64,000 nucleotides of DNA from JBBSDP01 sp038240605 (GTDB taxonomy: Bacteria; Planctomycetota; Phycisphaerae; Tepidisphaerales; Tepidisphaeraceae), in the NCBI GenBank assembly GCA_038240605.1, contig JBBSDP010000014.1, positions 1-64,000 on the forward strand. The letters are read 5' to 3'. Position numbers and translations under genes: made by a program. The notes under the pieces were generated by a model. It made no database searches, was not told the DNA's origin, and saw nothing but the letters and a program-made list of their open reading frames with translations. Of the stretch, positions 18,551-26,248 are shown one piece after another. The stretch's first letter is position 1, and each line of letters starts with the position of its first letter.

Positions 18551-18916
18551 ATGCCGTCATTGCAGTACGTCGTCCTCCGGCACGAAGGGATTGCCGATCC
18601 GCACTTTGACCTGATGTTCGAATCTGCGCCCGGCTCGCTCCTGAGCACCTGGCGATCGCCGGCCTGGCCCATCACGGCCGTAACGCCCCTCGTCCGCCTC
18701 GATGATCACCGCCGGGACTTTCTGAATTACGAAGGAGCACTTTCGCGCAATCGGGGATATGTCAGGCGCGCGGCGCGCGGAACGTGCGACGTGATCGTCG
18801 AAGGCGATGGGGCATGGCACATCACGCTCGACGATGAGACTCCGCAAAACGTTTTGATCGCGCGAAACGAAGAAGGATGGGTCGCAAAGTTGCGCGAGTC
18901 GAACCTCCGCGCATAA
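18551..18916 (+). CDS. Stand-alone LigD N-terminal (3'-phosphoesterase)-like domain
   Basis: A 121-residue single-domain protein. The pattern YVVLRHEG-x4-HFDLM, then W, LDDHR, FLNYEG-x-L-S-x-NRGYV and a late W-x-ITLD resembles the 3'-phosphoesterase module at the N-terminus of bacterial ligase D (PF13298), with His10 and His17 as probable catalytic or metal residues. In LigD this domain trims 3' ends during non-homologous end joining. Here there is no ligase or polymerase domain, and no ku or ligD gene nearby. Small solo versions occur in planctomycetes; their role is unproven. Confidence 0.65.
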   Translation: MPSLQYVVLRHEGIADPHFDLMFESAPGSLLSTWRSPAWPITAVTPLVRLDDHRRDFLNYEGALSRNRGYVRRAARGTCDVIVEGDGAWHITLDDETPQNVLIARNEEGWVAKLRESNLRA

Positions 18917-18920
18917 AAAA

Positions 18921-18953
18921 GGTGGCGTGGTCCTCTCGGCATACCACGCCACC
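18921..18953. terminator. Strong hairpin, T-tract on the minus strand
   Basis: A perfect 11-bp GC-rich stem (18921-18931 with 18943-18953, GGTGGCGTGGT/ACCACGCCACC) is preceded on the plus strand by A6 at 18915-18920. It therefore reads as a canonical intrinsic terminator for minus-strand transcription and only as a bare hairpin for the plus-strand LigD-like gene. No annotated minus-strand gene feeds it. Confidence 0.65.
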
Positions 18954-19152
18954 CAGGGAAGGAGGTTCGTTACATCAGACATACGAAATATGCCCCACGA
19001 AGTTCATCTCGGCCAATCGTTGACGAAAAATATCTGGCGGGATGCCTGAGCCTGAGCAATCTCGCGATTATGAGACGCCAGGGCATTTATAAGACCTCGC
19101 AGCAAAGCAGGATTTAACCCGCCGTGACAAGCCGTTCGGATGGCATTTCCCC

Positions 19153-19158
19153 TACAAT
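19153..19158 (+). promoter_or_regulatory. Candidate -10 giving a near-leaderless transcript
   Basis: TACAAT ends 11 bp before the ATG at 19170, so transcription would start about 5 nt ahead of the start codon. There is no Shine-Dalgarno in front of this ATG, consistent with leaderless initiation. A good -35 is not evident. Confidence 0.4.
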
Positions 19159-19169
19159 GCGACGCAAGT

Positions 19170-20324
19170 ATGCGGGCTATCGTTACCGGACAGGTAGGCG
19201 TGGATAAGAGGCCGTACCTGGAGGCCGTACGGGCGATGGCGGCCCAGCGGGGAATTGACCTCGTGGTCTGCCACGTCGGCCGGATGATGTACGAGGAGGC
19301 CCCGGACGTTCCCGCCGGGCGCATCCTCAATCTTCCCCTGACCCGCCTGAGCGCACTGCGGCGATCGGTCTTCAAGGAGATCCTCGGCATTGCCGACCAG
19401 CACGAGCACGTGCTGGTGAACACCCACGCCACTTTCCGCTGGAAGCACGGCCTCTTTTCCGCCTTCGATTTCGACCAGATGAAGGCCTTTTCGGCTGACG
19501 TTTACATCACGCTCCTGGATAACGTCGAGAACGTGCATCAGCGACTGGAACGCGACCACGACGTCGGGCATACCCTCAAGGACATCATGGTCTGGCGCGA
19601 GGAAGAGCTGCTGGCCACGGAGATCATCGCAAACATCACGCGCGGCTACGGTCACTTTTATATGCTTGGCCGGGGGCGCGATACGCTGACGGTCGAGACG
19701 TTCTATCGCCTGCTCCTGGAGCCGGCCCGTCGGACGATCTACCTCTCGTTCCCGATGAGCCACGTGATGGACCAGCCGAAGACGCTGGAACAGATCCAGT
19801 CGTTCAAGCGCGCCATGCAGGAACAGTTCACCTGCTTCGATCCCGCTGACGTCGATGAATACCTGCTGCACACTCGCGCCGTAGACGCGATCCAGGAGGG
19901 GCGGTCGACGATCGACGTTACCTCCGTTGAGGGTCCCATCACGCTTAAGACGGCCGACGTCGCGCAGATCAGCGGCGACATCGTTGGGCAGATCTACGCT
20001 CGCGATTTCAAGATGATCGACCAGTCGCAGATGATCGTCAGCCTGGTGCCGGAACGGCCCGACGGAAAGCCCGCCCTCTCCAGCGGCGTCGAGCGCGAGC
20101 TTCACCACGCGTTCGAGGGGGGAAAGGAAGTTTACGTGATCTGGAACTGCCGCGCAACGCCCTCCCCTTTCATCACGGAAACCGCGACGAAATTGTTCGC
20201 CGATACGAACGAAGCGCTGGAATGGCTTGGCAGGAAAGGTCGGAGTCCGACCGCGCCCGCCGTCGTTTCCTCCGAATCCGCACGGCCGCCTGAGGTCGCG
20301 ACCGATCGTCCCGCCGTTCGATGA
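19170..20324 (+). CDS. Adenylate-kinase-like P-loop domain fused to a nucleoside deoxyribosyltransferase-like domain
   Basis: A 384-residue protein that appears to join two nucleotide-handling modules. Residues of about 1-185 resemble an archaeal-type adenylate kinase: a degenerate Walker A (TGQVGVDKR, Asp and Arg replacing the usual Gly and Ser/Thr), VLVNTHATF, and DVYITLLDNVENVHQRLERD. Residues of about 190-360 resemble a nucleoside 2-deoxyribosyltransferase-like fold: YLSFPMS, ARDFKMIDQSQMIVSLVPE, and SSGVERELHHAFEGGKEVYVI, with the Glu in the family's nucleophile position. The tail is disordered. The 4-bp ATGA overlap with the LOG-family gene implies joint function, perhaps nucleotide salvage or modification. 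Function is inferred from motifs only. Confidence 0.6.
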   Translation: MRAIVTGQVGVDKRPYLEAVRAMAAQRGIDLVVCHVGRMMYEEAPDVPAGRILNLPLTRLSALRRSVFKEILGIADQHEHVLVNTHATFRWKHGLFSAFDFDQMKAFSADVYITLLDNVENVHQRLERDHDVGHTLKDIMVWREEELLATEIIANITRGYGHFYMLGRGRDTLTVETFYRLLLEPARRTIYLSFPMSHVMDQPKTLEQIQSFKRAMQEQFTCFDPADVDEYLLHTRAVDAIQEGRSTIDVTSVEGPITLKTADVAQISGDIVGQIYARDFKMIDQSQMIVSLVPERPDGKPALSSGVERELHHAFEGGKEVYVIWNCRATPSPFITETATKLFADTNEALEWLGRKGRSPTAPAVVSSESARPPEVATDRPAVR

Positions 20325-20938
20325 TGCCCATGATAACGCCCCTTCGCGCCGTCACCGTTTACTGCTCCTCCAGCCGAGACGTCGCGCCGCTTTATATTTC
20401 GGCGGCGCGCGAGCTGGGCACGCTCATCGCCCAGGCAGGGTTGCGGCTTGTCTATGGAGGCAATGACCTGGGATCGATGGGCGCGCTTGCCGACGCCGTG
20501 CGCGATGCCGGCGGACACGTCACGGGAATTACGCCGCGGAAGCTCGTGGACGAGGGAGTGGCGGATGAGAAGTGTGACGAGTTGATCGTCACCGCCGGCA
20601 TGCGCGAGCGAAAAGCCGCGATGGAAACGCACGGCGATGCCTTCATCGCGCTGCCCGGCGGACTGGGAACGCTCGAAGAGCTGTTCGAGATCCTGGTCGC
20701 GAGGTTCCTCGGCTACCACGACAAGCCGATCGTGGTGCTCAGCCTGGATGGGTTCTACGCCCCGCTGCTGGCGATGATCGACCACGCCGTTGAACTGCGG
20801 TTCATGAAACCGCGTGTGCGACAGCTCTTCTTTGTGGCGACGACGGCGGCCCAGGCAATCGATTGGCTGACTCGTCCGGCCCGTGCCTCGGATAGCCCCT
20901 CACCTTCCGCCATCGAGAGCGTGACACGCGTCGACTAA
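20321..20938 (+). CDS. LOG-family Rossmann protein (nucleotide 5'-monophosphate phosphoribohydrolase-like)
   Basis: A 205-residue TIGR00730/LOG-type protein. The family signatures are present: VTVYCSSS, LVYGGNDLGSMGALADAV, MRERKAAM (the M-x-x-R-K motif) and the catalytic PGGLGTLEELFE. Characterised members release the base from nucleoside 5'-monophosphates, including cytokinin ribotides and AMP. Starts in a 4-bp overlap with the upstream fusion gene, so the pair is co-translated. The partner carries a deoxyribosyltransferase-like fold, so both products may cleave or exchange N-glycosidic bonds. The true substrate is unknown. Confidence 0.85.
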   Translation: MMPMITPLRAVTVYCSSSRDVAPLYISAARELGTLIAQAGLRLVYGGNDLGSMGALADAVRDAGGHVTGITPRKLVDEGVADEKCDELIVTAGMRERKAAMETHGDAFIALPGGLGTLEELFEILVARFLGYHDKPIVVLSLDGFYAPLLAMIDHAVELRFMKPRVRQLFFVATTAAQAIDWLTRPARASDSPSPSAIESVTRVD

Positions 20939-21018
20939 GCCGCGGTCCTATAATGGCTTGCGAGCCTTTCAGCGGATCGTTTCAGATAGTGCCGTAGTAC
21001 CGGCCGCGCCACGGACGA

Positions 21019-21024
21019 TACAAT
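21019..21024 (+). promoter_or_regulatory. Candidate -10 of the TonB-like gene
   Basis: TACAAT at this position would start transcription near 21031. That lies downstream of the GTG at 21026 and upstream of the ATGs at 21068 and 21083, which supports one of the latter as the real start. A second -10-like TATAAT occurs at 20949. Confidence 0.3.
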
Positions 21025-21082
21025 AGTGGCCGGAGTTGCGTCGAAACGCGGCTACCGCGCGTTCCAGATGCTCCGAGTTTCG

Positions 21083-22126
21083 ATGAATCGTCGAGACGTC
21101 AACTTCACGATCGGCGTCTGTCTGTCGTTGAGCCTGCACCTGGGGTTCATGACATACAGCGCGTACCGATATGCGCACCAGAACGGGCACCTCTACCTCG
21201 CCCCCATCTGGAACCGGGAGAATTCCGTCATCGTCCGTTTGGTCGATCCCAAGGATCTGGCGGTGCACGACGAGCTGGGCGAACGAAATGGCAAGGGGAT
21301 CGGCAGCAATGCCGCCGAAGGAGAGCAACCGCTCCGCGCACCTGAGGCAGACGAAGATCAGGCATCCTTGACGCGAAATCCTTCCGCGCCTTTGACGGCG
21401 GTTACGCCTGTGCCTTTGCCCGAACCGGCGGCGGCTCCGACTGTCGCAGCGAATGCGCCAAGCAGCGTGGATCCGATTCCGCCCACGCCGTTTCTTCCCG
21501 CACCGGCGAAAAATTCACCCCTCGCCCCCTCTCCGATGGCCGTGGCGATCGTGCAGACGCCGGCTCCCTCGCTGGTCGTTCCCATGCCAGACATCACCTT
21601 GCCAACACCTGCTCCCGCGATCAACCCGGCGCCGCTCGCGCAGCCCAAGCAACCGCGGCCCGACCCTATAGCCGTAGCGACCGCCGCGGCAATGCCGGTG
21701 CCGGCCACACCCGCAAGGTCCGCCACGCCAGTCGATTTAAGGCCCGCGGCTCGCGCGTCGATGCCGATAGGGGCGACGAGCAGTGATTCGGAATCGGACG
21801 CGTTCTCGAAGATCGGCAGTGCTGTCTTTCGCAATGGAAAACTGGAAACGCGCATGGGACGAAAGGTCATCACGCGGAGCCGGCCGCAGATCCTCGTGCC
21901 CGGCTTGCTCGACACGTTCGGGCTGGCTAATCCCACGGTGGTGCTGAAGATCAACATCGATTCGACGGGAAATGTCTCCAACGTCAATATCTTCCGCTCC
22001 AGCGGGAGCAATGACCTCGACCAGCCCTGCCTGCGTGCCGTTTACGACTGGTGGTTCGAACCGGCTCGCGACACTCAAGGGAAGGCCATTCCCGACGCCG
22101 TCGAGTTCTCGATCACCTTCCGTTAA
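21083..22126 (+). CDS. tonB: TonB-like energy-transducing protein
   Basis: A TonB-type protein that would connect inner-membrane ExbB/ExbD to outer-membrane partners. After a short basic N-terminus there is one membrane segment (FTIGVCLSLSLHLGFMTY), then a long Pro/Ala-rich periplasmic spacer (about residues 70-240 with PAPAINPAP, PKQPRPDP) and a C-terminal TonB_C domain (VVLKINIDSTGNVSNVNIFRSSG, RAVYDWWFEPAR, FSITFR). The start is uncertain; ATG 21083 puts the membrane segment close to the N-terminus. No exbB/exbD is adjacent, but a set lies about 17 kb away at 38.8-40.4 kb. Confidence 0.8.
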   Translation: MNRRDVNFTIGVCLSLSLHLGFMTYSAYRYAHQNGHLYLAPIWNRENSVIVRLVDPKDLAVHDELGERNGKGIGSNAAEGEQPLRAPEADEDQASLTRNPSAPLTAVTPVPLPEPAAAPTVAANAPSSVDPIPPTPFLPAPAKNSPLAPSPMAVAIVQTPAPSLVVPMPDITLPTPAPAINPAPLAQPKQPRPDPIAVATAAAMPVPATPARSATPVDLRPAARASMPIGATSSDSESDAFSKIGSAVFRNGKLETRMGRKVITRSRPQILVPGLLDTFGLANPTVVLKINIDSTGNVSNVNIFRSSGSNDLDQPCLRAVYDWWFEPARDTQGKAIPDAVEFSITFR

Positions 22127-22163
22127 GCTGCGCGAGCCTCCGTCGTCACAACCGCCTCGTTTC

Positions 22164-22853
22164 ATGCGAATTTCTGAGATCTTCTTTTCGCTCCAGGGGG
22201 AGGGAAAGCTTGCCGGCGTTCCCAGTGTCTTCATCCGCGCGAGCGGCTGCAACCTTCGCTGCGTCTGGTGCGATACGCCGTATGCAAGCTGGGACCCGCA
22301 AGGTGAGGATGTGATCGTTGCGGAGATTGTCAGGCAGGTGTCGGTTTTTCCAGCTCGCCACGTCGTCCTCACCGGTGGTGAACCGATGATCATGCCCGAT
22401 GCGGGCTCGCTTTGCGTCGCACTCAAAGAGCGCGGCTATCACATCACGATTGAGACTGCGGCGACGGTATTCCACCCGTTGCCGCTGGACCTGGTGTCTC
22501 TTTCGCCCAAGCTTGCCAATTCCACGCCGCACGAACGCGAAGGTGGGCGGTTCGCCGTGATGCACGAAACGCATCGTTTAAATATCCCGGTGATCCAGCA
22601 GTTCATCGACTGCTCACCTGATTTCCAATTGAAGTTCGTCGTTTCGGCCGAGCCCGACCTGGCGGAGATCCAAAGCGTCTTGGACCGACTGGATGACATT
22701 GCCCCGGCGGACGTGCTGCTGATGCCGGAGGGAACTGACCGCGATACCCTTGGTGCCCGGGGACCCTGGCTGTCGGAGGTCTGCAAACGCACCGGCTTCC
22801 GATACTGCCCCCGCCTCCACATTGCGCTCTACGGCAACAAGCGTGGAACCTGA
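22164..22853 (+). CDS. queE: 7-carboxy-7-deazaguanine synthase (radical SAM)
   Basis: Radical-SAM enzyme that contracts 6-carboxytetrahydropterin to 7-carboxy-7-deazaguanine in queuosine and deazaguanine biosynthesis. Visible: RISEIFFSLQGEGKLAGVPSVF, the cluster-binding C-x3-C-x2-C motif (CNLRCVWC), W/YASW-type residue after CDTPY, and VLTGGEPMI. The ATG at 22164 gives 229 residues, normal for the family; the longer in-frame extension overlaps tonB and is spurious. Other queuosine genes (queC, queD, queF) are not nearby. No preQ1 riboswitch is visible because the gene follows tonB after only 37 bp. Confidence 0.93.
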   Translation: MRISEIFFSLQGEGKLAGVPSVFIRASGCNLRCVWCDTPYASWDPQGEDVIVAEIVRQVSVFPARHVVLTGGEPMIMPDAGSLCVALKERGYHITIETAATVFHPLPLDLVSLSPKLANSTPHEREGGRFAVMHETHRLNIPVIQQFIDCSPDFQLKFVVSAEPDLAEIQSVLDRLDDIAPADVLLMPEGTDRDTLGARGPWLSEVCKRTGFRYCPRLHIALYGNKRGT

Positions 22854-22961
22854 ATCGGCTCCGCCGGTGATCGGCCGTCCTGCAGAGATTACGGTTGTAT
22901 CCGTTATCGCATCCCGGTAGGCTTTAAGTCGCACGATTTCTTCCTTTCGTCCGGGGTTGAC

Positions 22962-24599
22962 ATGCCATTTCGCCCGACGGTTTCTCGCGTTTTATCAGTG
23001 CTTTGTCTATTGGCGCTCGGCTCGGCGGCGTTTGCCGACAAGCTGATCCTCAAGGACGGCAGTGTCCTGGAAGGACGGGTCATCAAGAAGTCTGACGGCT
23101 ACTGGATCAAGCTCGCCGACGATTCGACCCAAACGGTCGCCACCGCCGACGTGGAGAAATGGGAGCGTGCCTCCGCCATCCCCTCGACGCCCAGCGTCAC
23201 GCCCAAGCCCACACCCGTACACACGCCGGCCGTAGATACGCCTTCGACGACTGTTAAACCGAAGTCGAGCCTACAGGCAGTAAAGCGCCGTGCGGAAGCG
23301 GTGGATGTCCCGTTAGCCGCCGTCACGATCTGGCAGGAATTCATCGATTCCAAGCCACTCGCGGATGATCTCAAGGTCGCGCAGGACGAGATGGCGCGGT
23401 GGAAGAAGCTGCACGAAGACGGGGCGGAGCGGATCAAGGGCAAATGGGTGAGCGGGGAGGAACGCAAGCAGATCCTGACCAAGGTCGAGCAGCTCAATAA
23501 GGAATTCATGGAGCTGATGCGCGCCAACCAGACGCTCCAGGCAGTCCAGAAGCTCGAGGCCGCCGAGGCGATTTATCCCAATTCGTACTGGATCAACTTC
23601 TGGCTCGGCTTCATGGACATGGCGCAGAATCAGGACGACGATGCCGTCAAGCATTTCGATCAGGCCCTTAAACTCCGCCCCAAGATTGCCGCCGCAATCG
23701 GCAACCAGGCGCTGATCCTGATCAAGAAGAAAAAGCTGGCCGAAGGCGTGCTGAAGCTGCATGAAGCCGCCGAGGCGGGAGACACGCCGGAGATTGCCGT
23801 CAACCTGAATCTCGCCCTCTCGCAACTTCCGCCTAATCAGAAGAGCGGCGAACGTTTTAAGGCCGCCACCAAGGCATCCGGGCTGCTCAACACCAAGTAC
23901 GCCAGCCTGATTGGCGAACGGAAGTTCAGCCAGTTCATTCCGATCCCGCTCAACGAAGCGCCTGGGTCGGCGCAGAAGCATTCTGGCGGCATGTGGAGCG
24001 GCACGGGATTCATCGTCTCGGCAGACGGGCTGATCCTCACGAACCGCCACGTCGTCGAAGGGGCCAAGACGATGATGGTCATGCTCGAAGGGAACCAGCA
24101 GAAGACCGGCGAGATCGTGATGATTGACGATCAGCAGGACCTCGCGCTAGTGCGCGTCAAATCCGAGACGCCGCTACCGTTCGTCAAACTATCACCGCAC
24201 GATCAACCCGGAATCGGCGCTGAATGCACGGTAATGGGCTTCCCGCTGCTGGACCGCCTGGGAGCCAACATCAAGATCACGCGCGGCGTGGTGACGGGCG
24301 TGGAGGCGGTGGAACTGAATCAGGACGTGATCGTCGATGCCAAGGTCAACCCCGGGAATAGCGGCGGCCCCATCCTCGATCGCCACGGCAACGTGCTGGC
24401 GATCGTCAGCATGAAGACGCTTTCGACCACCACCGAGGACACCTATGGCTTGGGCCTCAGCTCCGGTCACATCCGCAAGTTCCTGACCAAGAACAAACTG
24501 ACGCTGGCCCCCGGCGAAGAGGTCGGCGCTAACCTCTCATCCGAAGAGATCGCCGCCAAGATCCGACCTGCCGCGGTCTGCATTCTCTCGACGCGCTGA
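22962..24599 (+). CDS. Secreted trypsin-like (HtrA-type) serine protease with TPR-like region
   Basis: A 545-residue exported protein: signal peptide (about 1-25, ending AAFAD), a small beta domain with GSVLEGRVIKKSDGYW (SH3-like, common in planctomycete proteins), a Pro/Thr linker, an alpha-helical TPR-like region (about 110-320), then a trypsin-like domain with a complete triad: His363 in ILTNRHVVEG, Asp393 in DDQQDLALVRV, Ser467 in NPGNSGGPI. Unlike DegP it has no PDZ domain after the protease; the C-terminus ends shortly after. Likely a periplasmic quality-control or processing protease. A strong bidirectional terminator follows. Confidence 0.88.
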   Translation: MPFRPTVSRVLSVLCLLALGSAAFADKLILKDGSVLEGRVIKKSDGYWIKLADDSTQTVATADVEKWERASAIPSTPSVTPKPTPVHTPAVDTPSTTVKPKSSLQAVKRRAEAVDVPLAAVTIWQEFIDSKPLADDLKVAQDEMARWKKLHEDGAERIKGKWVSGEERKQILTKVEQLNKEFMELMRANQTLQAVQKLEAAEAIYPNSYWINFWLGFMDMAQNQDDDAVKHFDQALKLRPKIAAAIGNQALILIKKKKLAEGVLKLHEAAEAGDTPEIAVNLNLALSQLPPNQKSGERFKAATKASGLLNTKYASLIGERKFSQFIPIPLNEAPGSAQKHSGGMWSGTGFIVSADGLILTNRHVVEGAKTMMVMLEGNQQKTGEIVMIDDQQDLALVRVKSETPLPFVKLSPHDQPGIGAECTVMGFPLLDRLGANIKITRGVVTGVEAVELNQDVIVDAKVNPGNSGGPILDRHGNVLAIVSMKTLSTTTEDTYGLGLSSGHIRKFLTKNKLTLAPGEEVGANLSSEEIAAKIRPAAVCILSTR

Positions 24600-24640
24600 A
24601 GCCGGCGCGCATTCTGCGCGCTCTACAGTTCCATGAAAAT

Positions 24641-24670
24641 GAGCAGGCGTCCGCCTGCTCGTTCTATTTT
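24641..24670. terminator. Bidirectional intrinsic terminator
   Basis: An almost perfect GAGCAGGCG/CGCCTGCTC hairpin (24641-24660) is followed by GTTCTATTTT on the plus strand and ATTTTCAT on the minus strand. It separates the convergent protease and coiled-coil genes. Confidence 0.88.
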
Positions 24671-24707
24671 CGTTGACCGGGGCCGGAGCACCGGCGCGGG
24701 AATGGAG

Positions 24708-24974
24708 CTACTCGTTGCCGTGCGTCTCTTCGAGCATCTTGCGCAGGTAGCCGTTCTCCCTTCGTGTCGCCTCAAGGTCGAAGACGAGGTACTTGATGCT
24801 CAGTCGCAGGTAGTCGAGGCTTTCCTGGAGGCTGCTGACGGTCTGTCGCAGGCGATCGTGACGCTGGCGCGTTTCGTCGGCCAGTTTTTCGAGCTTGACG
24901 CGCTCGGTCACCGGCAAGGTGCTGATCTCGCCCATTAACTCGGCCAGCTTGGATTGGAACTCATTTTCGTTCAT
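24708..24974 (-). CDS. Small coiled-coil protein
   Basis: An 88-residue acidic/basic helical protein without signal peptide. Heptad-like Leu/Ile spacing (KLAELMGEISTL, VKLEKLADETRQRHDRLRQTVSSLQ, LDYLRLSIKYLVFDLEATRREN) predicts one long coiled coil. The ATG at 24974 is preceded by AGGTG at about 8 nt; the GTG at 24983 is an alternative. Small proteins of this look are conserved in planctomycetes in my recollection, but no function is established. Single gene ending at the shared terminator. Confidence 0.65.
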   Translation of the reverse strand: MNENEFQSKLAELMGEISTLPVTERVKLEKLADETRQRHDRLRQTVSSLQESLDYLRLSIKYLVFDLEATRRENGYLRKMLEETHGNE

Positions 24975-25221
24975 TGAATGCACCTGAGACTTTCACAGTT
25001 CAAATTCCGTTCCACATCGATGGGAGCTGGTCCAATCGATTGCCAACACGACGAACTTGCGATCCATCGCCCGGGAAACACCGTTTCACGGGCCGCATTG
25101 TCTGCGCGCTTTATGTTGTCTGTTTCCCGGCCGCATCGCGTTTGCCGCCGCACGTGCACCGCACGCGACACACCGTATTCATCGTGCTGCAACCGCGGTT
25201 CACCCACCGACCGATCACGCC

Positions 25222-26139
25222 CTAAACCGGGCTTCCAACCACAACCGCAGCATACCCCACGGCGTCCGTTGGGGCTTGCGGCGCCACGGCCGCCAGCGTC
25301 TCATAACTGCTAGCGTGGCGTAAGACTGACGCACGCGACGCGCCAAACACGCGGCAGGCCGCGAGCATGGCGGCGATCGCGCCGCCGCCACATGCATTCC
25401 GATGCGCCTGCACTTCCGCTACGACCTGTTCTGCTCGTCCCTCCGTTACAATCCGCAGCAGGCGCCGATCGTTTTCTTTTGCCCATTTCAGCCCGTCACG
25501 TCCGATGCCCGCCGTCACAAGGTGGTAGGCCGGGCCATAGTGCGTCAGGTCGCTGCTGGCCAGAAAGACCGCATTCAGTCCTGTGCCTTCAATGCTCCGC
25601 GCGGTCCGTTCGCCGATCTCCACCGCGCGTTCCGTGAGCGGCACTTCGATCGGAAGGACCATCGCGTTCGGCCAGGCCGCTCGCACCAGTGGAAGCTCCA
25701 CTTCCACCGCGTGCTCGTGATCGTGCAGGCGGTCGTCAACCGCGAACAGGCTCGTCTCACCCGTGAGCCGTCGTGAAAAATCGGCGGCGATTTCCGCAAA
25801 GCTGCCCGGTAGCTCCCATTTGTCGTGCGAGTCGAGCGCCGCATAGGGCACTTCGATCGGCGTGTGCACCGCGCCAAACACCACAACCAGTTCCACCGTA
25901 ACGGTGGCCAACGCCGCAAGCGTGCCGATCGCCTCGCCGGCAATGGCACCGCTACATCTCCACCCGGCGTGCGGCACCACAGCGCCTCGGGCGTGGGCCA
26001 CGCTCACCGCCGGCTCATCTGCCGCGCGAGTCAGTGAGGCCGCCAGCGCCGCGCACCGTTGCGGATCGCCGGGGTAGAACAGACCGGCTACGGCGGGAGG
26101 CCGAACGGGTTGCTCCCTTGGCCCAGCCACGCCGTTCAC
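25222..26139 (-). CDS. AmmeMemoRadiSam system protein B (Memo-like)
   Basis: Memo/AmmeMemoRadiSam B family: PAVAGLFYPGDP at the N-terminus, GAVVPHAGWRCSGAIAG with the conserved His, ELVVVFGAVHT, HDHEHAVEVELPLV with paired His/Glu, FLASSDLTHYGP, and CGGGAIAAMLAA. These proteins resemble class III extradiol dioxygenases in fold. In complete systems they sit with an AMMECR1 protein and a radical-SAM enzyme; neither is visible here. The start is uncertain: I chose a GTG at 26139 with GGGG upstream (305 residues) over a TTG at 26265 whose extension lacks family similarity. Confidence 0.85.
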   Translation of the reverse strand: MNGVAGPREQPVRPPAVAGLFYPGDPQRCAALAASLTRAADEPAVSVAHARGAVVPHAGWRCSGAIAGEAIGTLAALATVTVELVVVFGAVHTPIEVPYAALDSHDKWELPGSFAEIAADFSRRLTGETSLFAVDDRLHDHEHAVEVELPLVRAAWPNAMVLPIEVPLTERAVEIGERTARSIEGTGLNAVFLASSDLTHYGPAYHLVTAGIGRDGLKWAKENDRRLLRIVTEGRAEQVVAEVQAHRNACGGGAIAAMLAACRVFGASRASVLRHASSYETLAAVAPQAPTDAVGYAAVVVGSPV

Positions 26140-26248
26140 TATAATCCCCGCTTCCTCGCCACAGCAATTCGAAATGCGCTGGCGACAGGTTTGATTGAAA
26201 AAGCGGCGGTAAGCCGCGCAAGATGGTACGGTCGTCGGGAGTGCAGCG

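Noticed and set aside
19004..19432. 142-residue minus-strand ORF ending near the hairpin at 18.92 kb
   Set aside because: It overlaps the kinase-like gene, has Ser/Arg-rich shadow composition and no motif; an untranslated minus-strand RNA remains possible.
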